A stretch of 64,000 nucleotides of DNA, from positions 62,001 through 126,000 of the forward strand of contig JAFRAC010000017.1 of assembly GCA_017405595.1 (NCBI GenBank), in the 5' to 3' direction. Both the position numbers and the translations under genes were made by a program. The stretch's first letter is position 1. Each line of letters begins with the position of its first letter. This document shows, piece after piece, positions 8,355 through 17,406 of this stretch. Under the pieces are notes generated by a model. The model was not told the origin of the DNA. It was given only the letters and a program-made list of their open reading frames with translations, and searched no databases. This DNA comes from Thermoguttaceae bacterium (GTDB lineage Bacteria > Planctomycetota > Planctomycetia > Pirellulales > Thermoguttaceae).

Positions 8355-9763
8355 CGAAAGATCTCCGCATTCTGTTCCGGCCGAAGGGACCGACCCGGCC
8401 CCGGCGCGGATGAAGGGGTAAATGGATCAAGTTCGGACGCAGGAATTTCGGCCGCGGCCGGTCTCGGCCGGCGGGGGAGAGCCTCGGCCGGGATCGGACT
8501 GACGGCGATGCGGGTTTGTTCGGGGGCATCCCACACGGGAATGCTTTCGGACGGGCGGGGCCTGATCATGGTGCTGATCAGGCGGCTGCCTCGAACCTCG
8601 GGCCCGACTGTTTCAGAAACGTACGCCGCGATCAGCTTGTTGTATTCTGTAACACAACGGATCAGCATTTCTTTAGAGTCATTCAGTTTGTCGGCGGCCG
8701 AAAGGAGCGTTTCGGCGGATGTTCCGCCGGCGTAGTAGAGTGTCCGGTATGCTTCGAGGGCCTCGGAAACCGTCTTGTCGTAAAGAAGCATCATCTCGTA
8801 CCGGGCGGGGATCGCCTCGTTGAGAAGGGCGGCCTGCGGGGAGAGCGGTTTTTCACGTTTGATTTGGTCGTAACGGGTCTTGTAAGAGAGAGTATTCGGG
8901 ATATCGGTCGGAATGGCGGCAAGAAGACCATTCCGGTTTGCCTGGGGCGAAGAGGCCTGGAGAACCTCGGCTAACCGGCACTGGGCTTCGGCCAATGTCA
9001 TTTTTGATTCCGCGGTCTGCTGTGCGGCCCGGCGCCGGGCCGAGACGAGTGCCGCGGTCTCATTTTCGGAGAGGGTCCCTTCTTTGCTGAAACGCGTGAT
9101 GCACTCTTCGATATCGTTGGCATGGATAAGAGAGAGGTGATAGTTTGCCAGCGATTCGGCAAGTTCCCAGTAGCGTTCGGTGACCAGCTGCCGCTGCGGA
9201 GGCTGGGTGACCCCCTCGAGAACGTCGGCGAGCGATTTCGGCTCGCCCCGGAGCTGACTGGTAACCGAGTCGGGAGGGGTCAGGAGGAAACGAACCAGCG
9301 GGAGCTCTTCCGCTGAGGCGGTACGGGATTCCTCGTCCGGAAACCTGGGCGGCGAGGCGCTGGGAACCGTTTCGGCAGCGGGAGGGGTGTCCGGAACCGG
9401 ATTCAGGGGTGCTGTGTCCGGGGGCGTTTCCGCGGCCGGCTGCGGGCCGGCGGGAGGAGAGGCGGCCGCTTGTTCCGATGTCACCGGCATTGTTTCGGGA
9501 ATTTCCTTCGGCTGGAGATCGACCGCCGGTTCGGGAGGGAGATCGTCGGGAAGAGCCTCTCCCTGAGGAGCGGGCTGAGCCGGTGGAGAGACGGGAACCG
9601 TTTCGCCGGAAATCGGGTCATCGACAGCCAGCTGAGAGGCTCCTTCGGCCTCGAACAGGGGATCATCGAAAAGATCCGAGTCGTCGGCAAGGGCGGGAAC
9701 CGAAATCGACCAGAGGAAAACGAGAGCGAAAACGAATCCCCACTCTTTTTTCACACTCGCCAT
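8351..9763 (-). CDS. Secreted Pro/Glu-rich helical protein, paralogue of next gene
   Basis: 470 residues from ATG 9763. An AAAGGAG ribosome site lies about 10 bases upstream; it would be too close to an earlier in-frame TTG at 9772. The signal peptide ends VPALA. About 160 residues of Pro/Glu/Ala-rich, presumably disordered sequence follow. Then comes a helical domain (VTERYWELAESLANYHL, ARRRAAQQTAESKMTLAEAQCRLAEVL, LLYDKTVSEALEAYRTLYYAG) resembling the downstream protein. It leads the operon with that gene and dusB. Function is unknown; an envelope location is likely from the signal peptide. Confidence 0.7.
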   Translation of the reverse strand: MASVKKEWGFVFALVFLWSISVPALADDSDLFDDPLFEAEGASQLAVDDPISGETVPVSPPAQPAPQGEALPDDLPPEPAVDLQPKEIPETMPVTSEQAAASPPAGPQPAAETPPDTAPLNPVPDTPPAAETVPSASPPRFPDEESRTASAEELPLVRFLLTPPDSVTSQLRGEPKSLADVLEGVTQPPQRQLVTERYWELAESLANYHLSLIHANDIEECITRFSKEGTLSENETAALVSARRRAAQQTAESKMTLAEAQCRLAEVLQASSPQANRNGLLAAIPTDIPNTLSYKTRYDQIKREKPLSPQAALLNEAIPARYEMMLLYDKTVSEALEAYRTLYYAGGTSAETLLSAADKLNDSKEMLIRCVTEYNKLIAAYVSETVGPEVRGSRLISTMIRPRPSESIPVWDAPEQTRIAVSPIPAEALPRRPRPAAAEIPASELDPFTPSSAPGPGRSLRPEQNAEIFR

Positions 9764-9909
9764 GGCGCGCAAACTCCTTTTTCTGCTGTGAGTGAGTACA
9801 GAATCCTAGCCCGCTTATTATAGGGAATCTTCCTGTTCCTGAAAAGACGAATTCTTCCCGGACTTCCCTGCGGAACCGGGCTGGAAAAGGGGGAAACCGG
9901 GCCGGCTGT

Positions 9910-11085
9910 TCAGTTCAGACGAAGGGGAGACTCAGGATGTTCAAGATCGAAAGAGACCGACCGCTTTCCGGCCAGGATCTCTTCGGGAAGAGATCCGAGT
10001 AATTCACGGCGCCATCCGGTTAAAAGACGGGGAGTTACATTTTCAGGGAGTGTTCCCGCAGAGTAAGCGATCATTTCGCGGGCATCCTGGAGCGAAGCCA
10101 AAACCGAAGGGGCCATCGAGGCTTTTTTCGCCTCGCTGTGAAGAATCGACAGCAGCCAGGACGAGGCGATCGGGTAGTTCGGATAGCTCAGGCCGGGGGG
10201 AAAATCGGGGAGTTCCGATTCGGGGAGGGTCAGGCCCAGTTCAACGATCCTCGGCAGTTCTTCGAGGTACATTGCCGAATCACTCCGGCGGTGGATCGAT
10301 CGGAGTTCTCCGAGCCGGTTCGGATCGGTCGTTTTGAGCTTCGCAAGTTCGATGATGACATCGTTGCGTAGAATCTGAAAAGAGTTTCGGCGGTCCTGGC
10401 GGGCCTTTTCTTCGCGCCAATGCCAAAGCTCGCGCGCGATGGCAAGTCCGCGCCGGTCGAGTTTGCTGATTCCCGGAATCCGCTGCCATTTCGAGCCGGT
10501 AAAGGAGTTTACCATCCGCGCCAAATAGTCGCGGGTCTCTTCCTTGAACCAGGCGTACCGGCCCATTTTTTCGAGACGGGTTTGGAGCTTGTCGGTGACC
10601 CTCGTCAGGTAGAGCACGTCGTTCAGCGCGTACTCGATTTGGAGAATCGAAAGGGGACGGGCCTGCCAGTCGGTACGCGTTTCGGCTTTCGGAAGGTTAA
10701 TGTGAAGCGTGTCGTTTAACAGTTTTTTCAGGCTGGAAGGGTAGTCGATTCCGACGAAACCGGCGGCAAGCTGGATATCGAAGAGGTTTTCGGGGAGGCG
10801 GTGGATCGCCTTGTAGCAGAACTCCATTTCGCTTCGGGCCGAATGAGCGGTAACGAGGGTCTGCGGATCGCAGAGACGGTTCCAGAAAGGGGTCATGTCG
10901 CCGACAGCGAGCGGATCGATCAGAATCGGACCGTATTCGGTGACCGCCTGTACCAAGCAAAGGATCGTACGGTATCGGCTGTCGGTGATAAATTCCGTAT
11001 CGAAGTCGATCCGCTTCGCATCGCGGATCGACTCCAAATAGTCGGAAAGGTCTGACTGGGCTCGAATAAAACGGTACGACGACAT
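9910..11085 (-). CDS. rnd: Ribonuclease D
   Basis: 391 residues. The DEDD exonuclease domain fills residues 1-170: IDFDTEF (D29, E31), HSARSEMEF, YPSSLKKLL and YALNDVLYL. An HRDC RNA-binding region follows (about 205-290: FTGSKWQRIPGISKLDRRGLAIARELWHWRE). RNase D trims tRNA 3' ends using two metal ions. The ExoII position normally held by Asp appears to be Glu here (SEME). The upstream antiporter stop lies only 12 bases before this ATG, so the two genes are probably co-transcribed. Confidence 0.87.
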   Translation of the reverse strand: MSSYRFIRAQSDLSDYLESIRDAKRIDFDTEFITDSRYRTILCLVQAVTEYGPILIDPLAVGDMTPFWNRLCDPQTLVTAHSARSEMEFCYKAIHRLPENLFDIQLAAGFVGIDYPSSLKKLLNDTLHINLPKAETRTDWQARPLSILQIEYALNDVLYLTRVTDKLQTRLEKMGRYAWFKEETRDYLARMVNSFTGSKWQRIPGISKLDRRGLAIARELWHWREEKARQDRRNSFQILRNDVIIELAKLKTTDPNRLGELRSIHRRSDSAMYLEELPRIVELGLTLPESELPDFPPGLSYPNYPIASSWLLSILHSEAKKASMAPSVLASLQDAREMIAYSAGTLPENVTPRLLTGWRRELLGSLPEEILAGKRSVSFDLEHPESPLRLN

Positions 11086-11097
11086 TAACCCATCGGT

Positions 11098-12774
11098 TTA
11101 TCGGAGGAAAATGAGTGTCATGACCAGCAGAATCGGGAAGAGGATACAGATGGAGTACCCGATGTAACCGAAAAAGCTGGGCATTTTAATTCCGGACTGT
11201 TCGGCAATCGATTTGACCATAAAGTTCGGACCATTCCCGATGTACGTCATTGCGCCCATCATGACCGAACCGAGCGAAATGGCAACCAGGAGCGCCAGCG
11301 AGATCGGCACCCCCGAGACGGCTTCGTCTTTCCTGATCTGTTCGGCGTGGGCTTCGTCGGTCTGGCAGATGGCCGCATCGGCGGCGCGCGCTGTTTCGAA
11401 GAAGACAACGTACGTCGGGGCGTTATCGAGTACCGAAGAGAGCGAACCGGACATCCAGAAAAATTCCTGGGCTTCGTTCAGACCGATTTTTCCGCCGATC
11501 GCGTAAACGCTTTCGGTGATTTGGCCTCCTTTTTCGTTCAGAATCTGGAGAGGCGCCTGCATGCAGATGAAGATGCCGAAGAAGAGCGCCGCGACCTCGA
11601 TGATCGCGCTGAAGTTGAAATCGTTTTCGGCGCGGACAGCTTTCGAACCAAAAAGAAGGGAGATGAAAACCATTCCCAGCTGAACGATTTCGCGCAGGAA
11701 CATCGGCGGGTACCAGCCTTCGGAAGTCTCGGTCGCGCCGAGCGCCTTGCTCGGGTCGAGGAACATGACCGCCAGAACCACGCCGATCAGGCAGAAGAGG
11801 TTCGGGAAAAGGCCGTTAATCCGCAAAGGCTGAACTTCGGTCTCGTCGATCGCTATGTCCAGGGGTGCCTCTTTCCGGTAGAACCAGCAGGTATCCCAGA
11901 GGAAATAGAGGCCGATCAAAATGGCGTTCACAAAGAGCCACATCGGCCAGAGGTTCATCGTCCAGAGGAAGTTGACGCCGCGCAGATAACCGAGGAAAAG
12001 GGGCGGGTCGCCGATCGGCAAGAGGCAGCCGCCGCAGTTGCAGACCGCCAAAATGAACATGATAACGGTATGCACCTTGTACTTTCGCTCTTTGTTGGTA
12101 TCGAGCAGAAGGCGGATCAGGAGCATCGCCGCTCCGGTCGTTCCGATGAAACTTGCCAGAATGGCGCCGATCGCCAGAATCAGCGAGTTGAGCGCGGGCG
12201 TGGCTTTCAGGTCGCCGGAGATGCGGATTCCTCCGGTAATGGTAAAGAGCGAGAAGAGGAGTACGATGAACGAAATATACTCGCCGATAATGGCGTTGAC
12301 AAAGATGGTTCCGGCTTTCGGAAGCGCGCCGTCAACAACCGCGTGCGACGGCCAATGGAGCTCGACCGGGGAGGGGTGGACAAACGCGTAATAGAGCAGA
12401 ACAATCAGCCCCAGTCCGGCGGCGACGATGAACCGGTTCAGGTTGCTTTCCCAAAAATGTTCGGTGGCGGGGATCAGCGGCAGAATGGCAATACACAGAA
12501 GGAGAACGCAGAACGGAACCGCTGCCCAGAGAGGGGGGGCTTTTACCGCTTCGTGCCCCGCAGATTCCGCTTCGGGAGCCGGGAGAAGCTCTTTTTCGGG
12601 GAACGTTTCTTCGGCGCCCGGATCGTGAGCCGCGTGAGAAGCCGCCGTCCACTTTTGCGGGATTCCCGCAAAGAGGATTGCGATATAGGCGATGAAAAGG
12701 ATGAGGAGCCCGACAACGACCGGTTTGGTGTTGACCGCGGCCGGTGCGGGAGTTTGAAGCGTCGTTTCTGACAT
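11098..12774 (-). CDS. Sodium:proton antiporter / citrate-transporter-like membrane protein
   Basis: 558 residues with about a dozen hydrophobic membrane segments. AGGAAG precedes the ATG at good spacing. A single N-terminal membrane segment is followed by a polar insert of about 50 residues (His/Glu/Pro-rich), then an ion-transporter fold with half-helix motifs such as IGTTGAAMLLIRLLL, CNCGGCLLPIGDPPLFLGYL and SSVLDNAPTYVVFF. These are characteristic of NhaD/ArsB/CitMHS-type carriers. It probably exchanges Na+ for H+ at the cytoplasmic membrane. Organic anion transport is an alternative that the sequence cannot exclude. It leads an operon with rnd. Confidence 0.8.
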   Translation of the reverse strand: MSETTLQTPAPAAVNTKPVVVGLLILFIAYIAILFAGIPQKWTAASHAAHDPGAEETFPEKELLPAPEAESAGHEAVKAPPLWAAVPFCVLLLCIAILPLIPATEHFWESNLNRFIVAAGLGLIVLLYYAFVHPSPVELHWPSHAVVDGALPKAGTIFVNAIIGEYISFIVLLFSLFTITGGIRISGDLKATPALNSLILAIGAILASFIGTTGAAMLLIRLLLDTNKERKYKVHTVIMFILAVCNCGGCLLPIGDPPLFLGYLRGVNFLWTMNLWPMWLFVNAILIGLYFLWDTCWFYRKEAPLDIAIDETEVQPLRINGLFPNLFCLIGVVLAVMFLDPSKALGATETSEGWYPPMFLREIVQLGMVFISLLFGSKAVRAENDFNFSAIIEVAALFFGIFICMQAPLQILNEKGGQITESVYAIGGKIGLNEAQEFFWMSGSLSSVLDNAPTYVVFFETARAADAAICQTDEAHAEQIRKDEAVSGVPISLALLVAISLGSVMMGAMTYIGNGPNFMVKSIAEQSGIKMPSFFGYIGYSICILFPILLVMTLIFLR

Positions 12775-12929
12775 GGCGGTGACTTCCTGTGAAATGCGTT
12801 AGCCCCGGCGTTTGAAACGCGGCATGGGCAGGAGAGGAACGCGGGCATAGTGCCCGGGTGAACCGGGGGAAAACCCCTGAAATTATTTTATTCCCTTTTC
12901 GGAATCAAGGAAGGGCAGGGGGCGGCGGC

Positions 12930-12963
12930 AAAAGAAGAGGGAAGCGCTCAATCGCTTCCCTCT
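12930..12963 (-). terminator. Terminator of the 13003-14175 gene
   Basis: An 11-bp perfect stem (12936-12946 with 12953-12963) and 6-nt loop. On the minus strand it is followed by TCTTTT. It lies just downstream of the membrane-protein gene and before the antiporter. Confidence 0.75.
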
Positions 12964-13002
12964 AACGTAAATATTTCTTTCCGATGGGAGACCGCAGGGC
13001 GA

Positions 13003-14175
13003 TCAGAAAAACTCGGCCCCCTCGTCCTCGTCTTCGGCCTCTCCGCCAGAGGGATGTTCCGGAGATTCTTCGGAATCGGGCGTTTCCGCTTCCGGCACGG
13101 CGGGAGCATTACTCTTTTTCTGGGACAGATACGAGCCGAGCAGACCGCGGACCGCATTTTTCATCGGATCTTTGTCCGTATCGCCCTTCGCGTGGGTGAT
13201 CAGCGGATCGACAGCGTCGAGAGTTTTACCGGCACGGTCGGCGAGGATCGTCGCGACCATCACGTCTTTAAACCAGTAGAGCCGCGCCAGGGTTTCGGGT
13301 TCCGTGGTATAAACCCAGCCCGCGATAATATGGTTTAAGTCTCGAACCTGCTCAACCGCGCCCTGCGGCGGAAGTCCGAGTTCGACGCGGGCCCGGTCGT
13401 AGATTTGGGAAAAGCGGGTGATTATCTGGGCCGACTCGGCGATAAACAGAGGCTTTTCTTCGTCGGAACGGCGGTCGTAACGGGTCATTTGGCGGAGAAA
13501 GAACTCTTTCATCAGGGTTCGGATGTTCGATTCGACCTGAGTTTCCTTTCTGGCGAAAGGATGAGCGTTGGAGCGGCTGGCGTTCTTTGCTTCCGCGACG
13601 GTTTTAACAAGAGCTTCGGTCGGCTGAATTTCTGTTGAAAGAATGTACCTGCCGGACTCGGGGGTCGAAATGATTTTGTAGTCGGGGGGAGTGATCGTGC
13701 TCTTTTTCCGGCTCAATTCCTGATTGACGACATCTTCGTCCCGCTTTTGAAGGTATTCCCGCGCGGCCTGCTTGATATAGGGAATCGCGCGGACCACGAC
13801 CGGAGAACTATAATCGGCCTGTTCGAGCTTGTCGAGCCTGTTCACATACTTCCTGACAAGAGTCTCACGCACTTCAGGCGTCTGCTTTTGAATGTCGTTA
13901 AACGCGAGCCAGCCGGAAAGCTGTACCGAGTGGGCCCGGCGCGAGGCTTGGGGAGAGATTGTCTTTTGGCAGTACTTCACCCAAATGCCGATACCGACGA
14001 GGGCAAGAACGATCAGCAGAACGAATACGAGCGCGGCATAGAGGCAGCCGAAAAAGATCGACCGGAAGAAGAAATAGCTTTTCCTGGCCGATAACGAATC
14101 CGAATCGCCGAGAAGCGAATCGTCGAGCGGTTTGATCTGTTCGGTGTTCTTTTGGGGTACTTCGGGATCGGACAT
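13003..14175 (-). CDS. Single-pass membrane protein of unknown function
   Basis: 390 residues from ATG 14175, preceded by GGAGA at suitable spacing; an extension to 14292 covers the promoter and is unlikely. A cytoplasmic N-terminus of ~50 residues precedes one strong membrane helix (LYAALVFVLLIVLALVGIGIWV). A charged helical outer domain of ~270 residues and a very acidic tail (EAEDEDEGAEFF) follow. I recognise no family. It is transcribed alone from a good promoter at 14249-14277 and ends at a terminator. Confidence 0.72.
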   Translation of the reverse strand: MSDPEVPQKNTEQIKPLDDSLLGDSDSLSARKSYFFFRSIFFGCLYAALVFVLLIVLALVGIGIWVKYCQKTISPQASRRAHSVQLSGWLAFNDIQKQTPEVRETLVRKYVNRLDKLEQADYSSPVVVRAIPYIKQAAREYLQKRDEDVVNQELSRKKSTITPPDYKIISTPESGRYILSTEIQPTEALVKTVAEAKNASRSNAHPFARKETQVESNIRTLMKEFFLRQMTRYDRRSDEEKPLFIAESAQIITRFSQIYDRARVELGLPPQGAVEQVRDLNHIIAGWVYTTEPETLARLYWFKDVMVATILADRAGKTLDAVDPLITHAKGDTDKDPMKNAVRGLLGSYLSQKKSNAPAVPEAETPDSEESPEHPSGGEAEDEDEGAEFF

Positions 14176-14248
14176 CGGGTTCTCCGTGGAGCGGTGGAGT
14201 CTTGGATTTCTTGACGCGCAAGACACTGCTGCCGATACTATTTGTACC

Positions 14249-14277
14249 ATTATAATCGGGGACAGGGGTTTAAACAA
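14249..14277 (-). promoter_or_regulatory. Promoter for the 13003-14175 gene
   Basis: On the minus strand TTGTTT (14272-14277) and TATAAT (14249-14254) are separated by 17 bases. Transcription would begin near 14242, leaving a leader of about 65 nt. Confidence 0.65.
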
Positions 14278-14316
14278 GGCTTCGTATCCCATTTCGGCGG
14301 CTTCCGGCCGTGAAGC

Positions 14317-14344
14317 TTGCGCTCCTGAGGTGAACGGTTATAAT
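14317..14344 (+). promoter_or_regulatory. Promoter for efpL
   Basis: TTGCGC (14317-14322) and TATAAT (14339-14344) with a 16-base spacer, about 60 bases before the efpL start. It is separated by less than 50 bases from the divergent promoter. Confidence 0.55.
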
Positions 14345-14405
14345 CTAGGAGGGAAAATTTTCACCAGCATCACCCGTCATTCAAAAAAGGAACCGGAGAT
14401 TATTT

Positions 14406-14972
14406 ATGATCGCAAAAGACATGAAGCGCGGCGATATCATTGTTTATAACGATGCCCCGATTATCGTTGAAAATGTTCAGGTCCAGACCCCTTCGGCCCG
14501 CGGCGCGGCAACACTTTACAAGTTCCGATGCCGCAATCTGATTACAAAAGACAAGGTTGACCTGAAAACGAAAGGAACCGACAACTTCCAGGACGCCGAC
14601 TTCAAAAAGCGGGAAGTTCAGTTCAGTTACGCCGACGGCAGCGACGTCTACTTCATGGATAAGAATGACTACAACATGTACAATATCCCCAAGGAAGATG
14701 TCGAAGAGGAGATGAAGTACGTCAGCGAAGGGCTGGAAGGGATTTACGCCCTCATCTACGAAGACCGCTGCGTGGCGATCGAACTTCCGGTCACGGTCGA
14801 AATGCAGGTTGTCGAGTGCGATCCGGCCGCACGGGGGAATTCGGCGACGAACCGGAACAAGCCCGCGAAAACCGCTTCGGGGCTGGTGGTGATGGTTCCC
14901 GAATATCTCGAGAACGGGGAAATCATCAAGATCGATACCCGTTCGGGGGAATTTCTCGGCCGGGCGAAATAA
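14406..14972 (+). CDS. efpL: Elongation factor P-like protein EfpL (YeiP type)
   Basis: 188 residues with the three OB-like domains of EF-P. Several segments match the YeiP/EfpL branch rather than canonical EF-P: TPSARGAATLYKFRCRNL, FSYADGSDVYFMDKNDYNMYNI, ELPVTVEMQVVECDPAARGNSA and LVVMVPEYLENGE. The loop tip that holds the modified Lys34 in canonical EF-P is Arg32 here. EF-P family proteins bind ribosomes stalled at proline motifs and stimulate peptide-bond formation; EfpL is reported to use an unmodified arginine tip. GGAG sits before the ATG. The gene may continue into the esterase and holA genes, because no terminator is visible. Confidence 0.85.
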   Translation: MIAKDMKRGDIIVYNDAPIIVENVQVQTPSARGAATLYKFRCRNLITKDKVDLKTKGTDNFQDADFKKREVQFSYADGSDVYFMDKNDYNMYNIPKEDVEEEMKYVSEGLEGIYALIYEDRCVAIELPVTVEMQVVECDPAARGNSATNRNKPAKTASGLVVMVPEYLENGEIIKIDTRSGEFLGRAK

Positions 14973-15033
14973 CTGCATCTTCGTTCTTGGTTTACGGGGA
15001 TGGTTGATTGAACGTTTAAAGGAAGTGATGGTT

Positions 15034-16137
15034 ATGCGTCTTTTTTCCGCGGTTTGCGTTATTGCCGTCTGTTTTGCCGCCGCTCTTGCGGCTGAGGACA
15101 TTTCCGTTTCGCCCGATGTGACCGATGGGGTGGCGTGGTACAATGCGGCATCGTGGCCGACCGAAGGGAAGGGTTGGACCGAAACGCGGCGCTATTTCTG
15201 CCGCATCCCTGCCGCTTTCGAAGAAAGGGTGACATCGAGCGTCCGCGATTTGGCCCAGGATACCGCCGGGCTGACAGTACGGTTTCGGACCAACGCCGAT
15301 GCGATTCATGTCCGTTACCGTCTGTTTTCAAGCAATCTCGCGATGCCCCATATGCCCGCCACCGGGGTGAGCGGACTCGATCTTTACGCGCTCGAAGGGG
15401 AAAAATGGTGCTGGGCGGCTTGCACCATGCCGACGAGTCAGGAAGACACAAAAGTTCTGATCGACGGCCTCGACGGCGAGATGCGTGACTATCAGATCTA
15501 TTTGCCCCTTTACAACGGCATTGACGAACTGCTGATCGGCGTGCCCGAAAACGCGGAATTTCACGCGGTTGCCCCTCTGGCCGCAAAACCGATTGTCTAT
15601 TACGGCACTTCGATTACCCAAGGGGGGTGCTGTTCCCATCCGGGAGACGTTTACACGTCGATGCTTGCCCGCCGGCTGAACATTCCGTTTATCAATCTCG
15701 GTTTTTCCGGTTCGGCGCGGATGGAGCCGGAAATGGCCGAAATGATTGCCCAGCTCGATCCGGCCCTTTTTGTGATCGACGCGGTTCCGAATATGAACGC
15801 CCCCCTGATTCGGGAGCGGGCGCTCCCCTTTCTCCGGACGATACGGCAGGCCCATCCCGAGACGCCGGTTCTTGTTGTCGACGGCCGGTTCTACGCGAAC
15901 AGCCACATCAAAAAAGGGACCGCGCACTCGTGCCAGGAGCTTTCGGACGCATTGCATGAAGTTTACGAGACCCTTTCCGCCGGTGACCCGAATCTTTACT
16001 GGCTCGGTCACGAAAACCTGATCGGCGAAGATATCGACTTCGACGCCACGATGGATTCTTCGCACCTGAACGATCTGGGAATGTACCGGCAGGCCGATAA
16101 ACTCGAAAAAGTGATCCGCGAAATCCTTTCCCTTTAA
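15034..16137 (+). CDS. Secreted SGNH/GDSL esterase with GxDLY domain
   Basis: 367 residues from ATG 15034. The ribosome site GGAAG (15021-15025) fits this ATG better than the ATG at 15028 or the TTG at 15004. The signal peptide covers about 20 residues (AALAAEDIS). An N-terminal beta domain carries the GxDLY motif (GLDLYALEG at ~114-122). The SGNH hydrolase core follows, with nucleophile Ser193 in YYGTSITQGG, an NLGFSG block, and the D341-x2-H344 catalytic pair in DSSHLNDLG. Such proteins de-acetylate or de-esterify carbohydrates outside the cytoplasm. It lies 17 bases before holA with no terminator between them. Confidence 0.85.
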   Translation: MRLFSAVCVIAVCFAAALAAEDISVSPDVTDGVAWYNAASWPTEGKGWTETRRYFCRIPAAFEERVTSSVRDLAQDTAGLTVRFRTNADAIHVRYRLFSSNLAMPHMPATGVSGLDLYALEGEKWCWAACTMPTSQEDTKVLIDGLDGEMRDYQIYLPLYNGIDELLIGVPENAEFHAVAPLAAKPIVYYGTSITQGGCCSHPGDVYTSMLARRLNIPFINLGFSGSARMEPEMAEMIAQLDPALFVIDAVPNMNAPLIRERALPFLRTIRQAHPETPVLVVDGRFYANSHIKKGTAHSCQELSDALHEVYETLSAGDPNLYWLGHENLIGEDIDFDATMDSSHLNDLGMYRQADKLEKVIREILSL

Positions 16138-16154
16138 AAGATCGGGCTGAGCCG

Positions 16155-17201
16155 ATGCCGGTTACCGCCGTTCATTTTCTGCTGAAGCCGGATGAAGTGC
16201 CTTCGGCGCCCCCCTTGGTCATTCTTTTTGGAGAAGACGCGTACCTGCGGGCCGAAGTGTTTAAGCTTTTTCGGGACCGGCTGCTCCCGGGGGAAGACGC
16301 CGAGTTTTCTCTGGTTGAGTATGAAGGGGGCGGGGAAATCCGGTTTGCCGACGTGATGCGCGAGGTCGCAACCCCGCCGATGTTCGGCGGGGATCTGCGC
16401 CTTGTCCGTATTGCCGATGCCGATTCCTTCGTCTCGAATCACCGTGATTCCCTGACCGACTATCTCGAAAAACCTTCTTCGGCGGGAGTACTCCTTCTTC
16501 AGGTCAGGGCTTTTCCCAGCAGCACAAATCTCTATAAGGCCGCGGAAAAGAAAGGTCTGCTTATTGACGCCAATCCGCCGGGCATGGCAGAGCTGAAAGA
16601 CTGGCTCTCGCACCGCGCGAAACATCACGGAGTGAAATGCGGCCGCCGGGCCCTCGACCTCTTGATCGAGCTGGTCGGCAGCGAGACGGGACTGCTCGAC
16701 AGCGAGATGGCGCGTCTGGCCCTTCTTCTCCCCCCGGGGAGCGAACTGACCGAAGATTTCGTGAAAGAGAATGCCGGCTCCTGGCGTCTCCGCAAAGCAT
16801 GGGATATGCTCGACGATGCCATGGCGGGGAATTTCGCCGGCGCAATGAACCAGCTCAATCTTCTTTTAGCGGCCGGGGAACAGCCGATCGGAATCCTGGC
16901 GCAAATCGGGTTCACTCTGCGTAAATACGCGGCCGCGACCCGTCTCTATTTGGATGCCGAAAGGTCAGGGAGGAGAATCTCTCCCGAAACGGCGGTGAGA
17001 GAGGCCAAATTCTTTATCCCCAAATACCCGAATAAACCGAGCCCCGCCGATCTCATGAAACGGCTCGGACGCCGCCGGGGTCTGAAATTGGCGGAGATAC
17101 TCCTGCAAGCCGACCTCGATCTGAAAGGGGGACAGCGGATCGAACCGAGAATCATCCTCGAAGAGCTTCTGGCGACTCTTTCGTCGATGAAGCTGCGCTG
17201 A
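16155..17201 (+). CDS. holA: DNA polymerase III subunit delta
   Basis: 348 residues. It begins with the delta signature VILFGEDAYLRAEVFKLFRDRLLPGEDAEF, has the SSAGVLLLQV strand of the mini-AAA domain, GLLDSEMARLALLL and the FTLRKYAAATRLYLDAE clamp-loader collar region near the end. The delta subunit opens the beta sliding clamp as part of the clamp loader. Sequence and length fit HolA. The weak ribosome site suggests coupling to the preceding esterase gene. Confidence 0.85.
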   Translation: MPVTAVHFLLKPDEVPSAPPLVILFGEDAYLRAEVFKLFRDRLLPGEDAEFSLVEYEGGGEIRFADVMREVATPPMFGGDLRLVRIADADSFVSNHRDSLTDYLEKPSSAGVLLLQVRAFPSSTNLYKAAEKKGLLIDANPPGMAELKDWLSHRAKHHGVKCGRRALDLLIELVGSETGLLDSEMARLALLLPPGSELTEDFVKENAGSWRLRKAWDMLDDAMAGNFAGAMNQLNLLLAAGEQPIGILAQIGFTLRKYAAATRLYLDAERSGRRISPETAVREAKFFIPKYPNKPSPADLMKRLGRRRGLKLAEILLQADLDLKGGQRIEPRIILEELLATLSSMKLR

Positions 17202-17335
17202 CTTTTTGAGCTGTTCCTTGTCCCCTGATGAGTGAAATTGCGCCTGAAACGGAACGGCGTTTCATCTCCGTGAGAATATTTGCCGACTTGTTATTCCGTT
17301 CGCGTCTCTTTTACCTTGAGACTTCTGTGAAAACA

Positions 17336-17381
17336 CAAAAATAAAAGGCTCACGAGCGGCAAAAGCGTTCGAGAGCCTTTT
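17336..17381 (-). terminator. Terminator of the DUF1559 gene
   Basis: AAAAGGCTC (17343-17351) pairs with GAGCCTTTT (17373-17381), with an inner CGAGCG/CGTTCG stem. On the minus strand a U-rich run follows. It lies 26 bases after the stop at 17407. Confidence 0.8.
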
Positions 17382-17406
17382 ACGAGACTGGCTGTTTTGC
17401 TAACAA

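Noticed and set aside
11347..12771. Plus-strand frame of 474 residues
   Set aside because: Antisense to the antiporter gene; rich in Arg/Glu/Gln from the complement of membrane codons.
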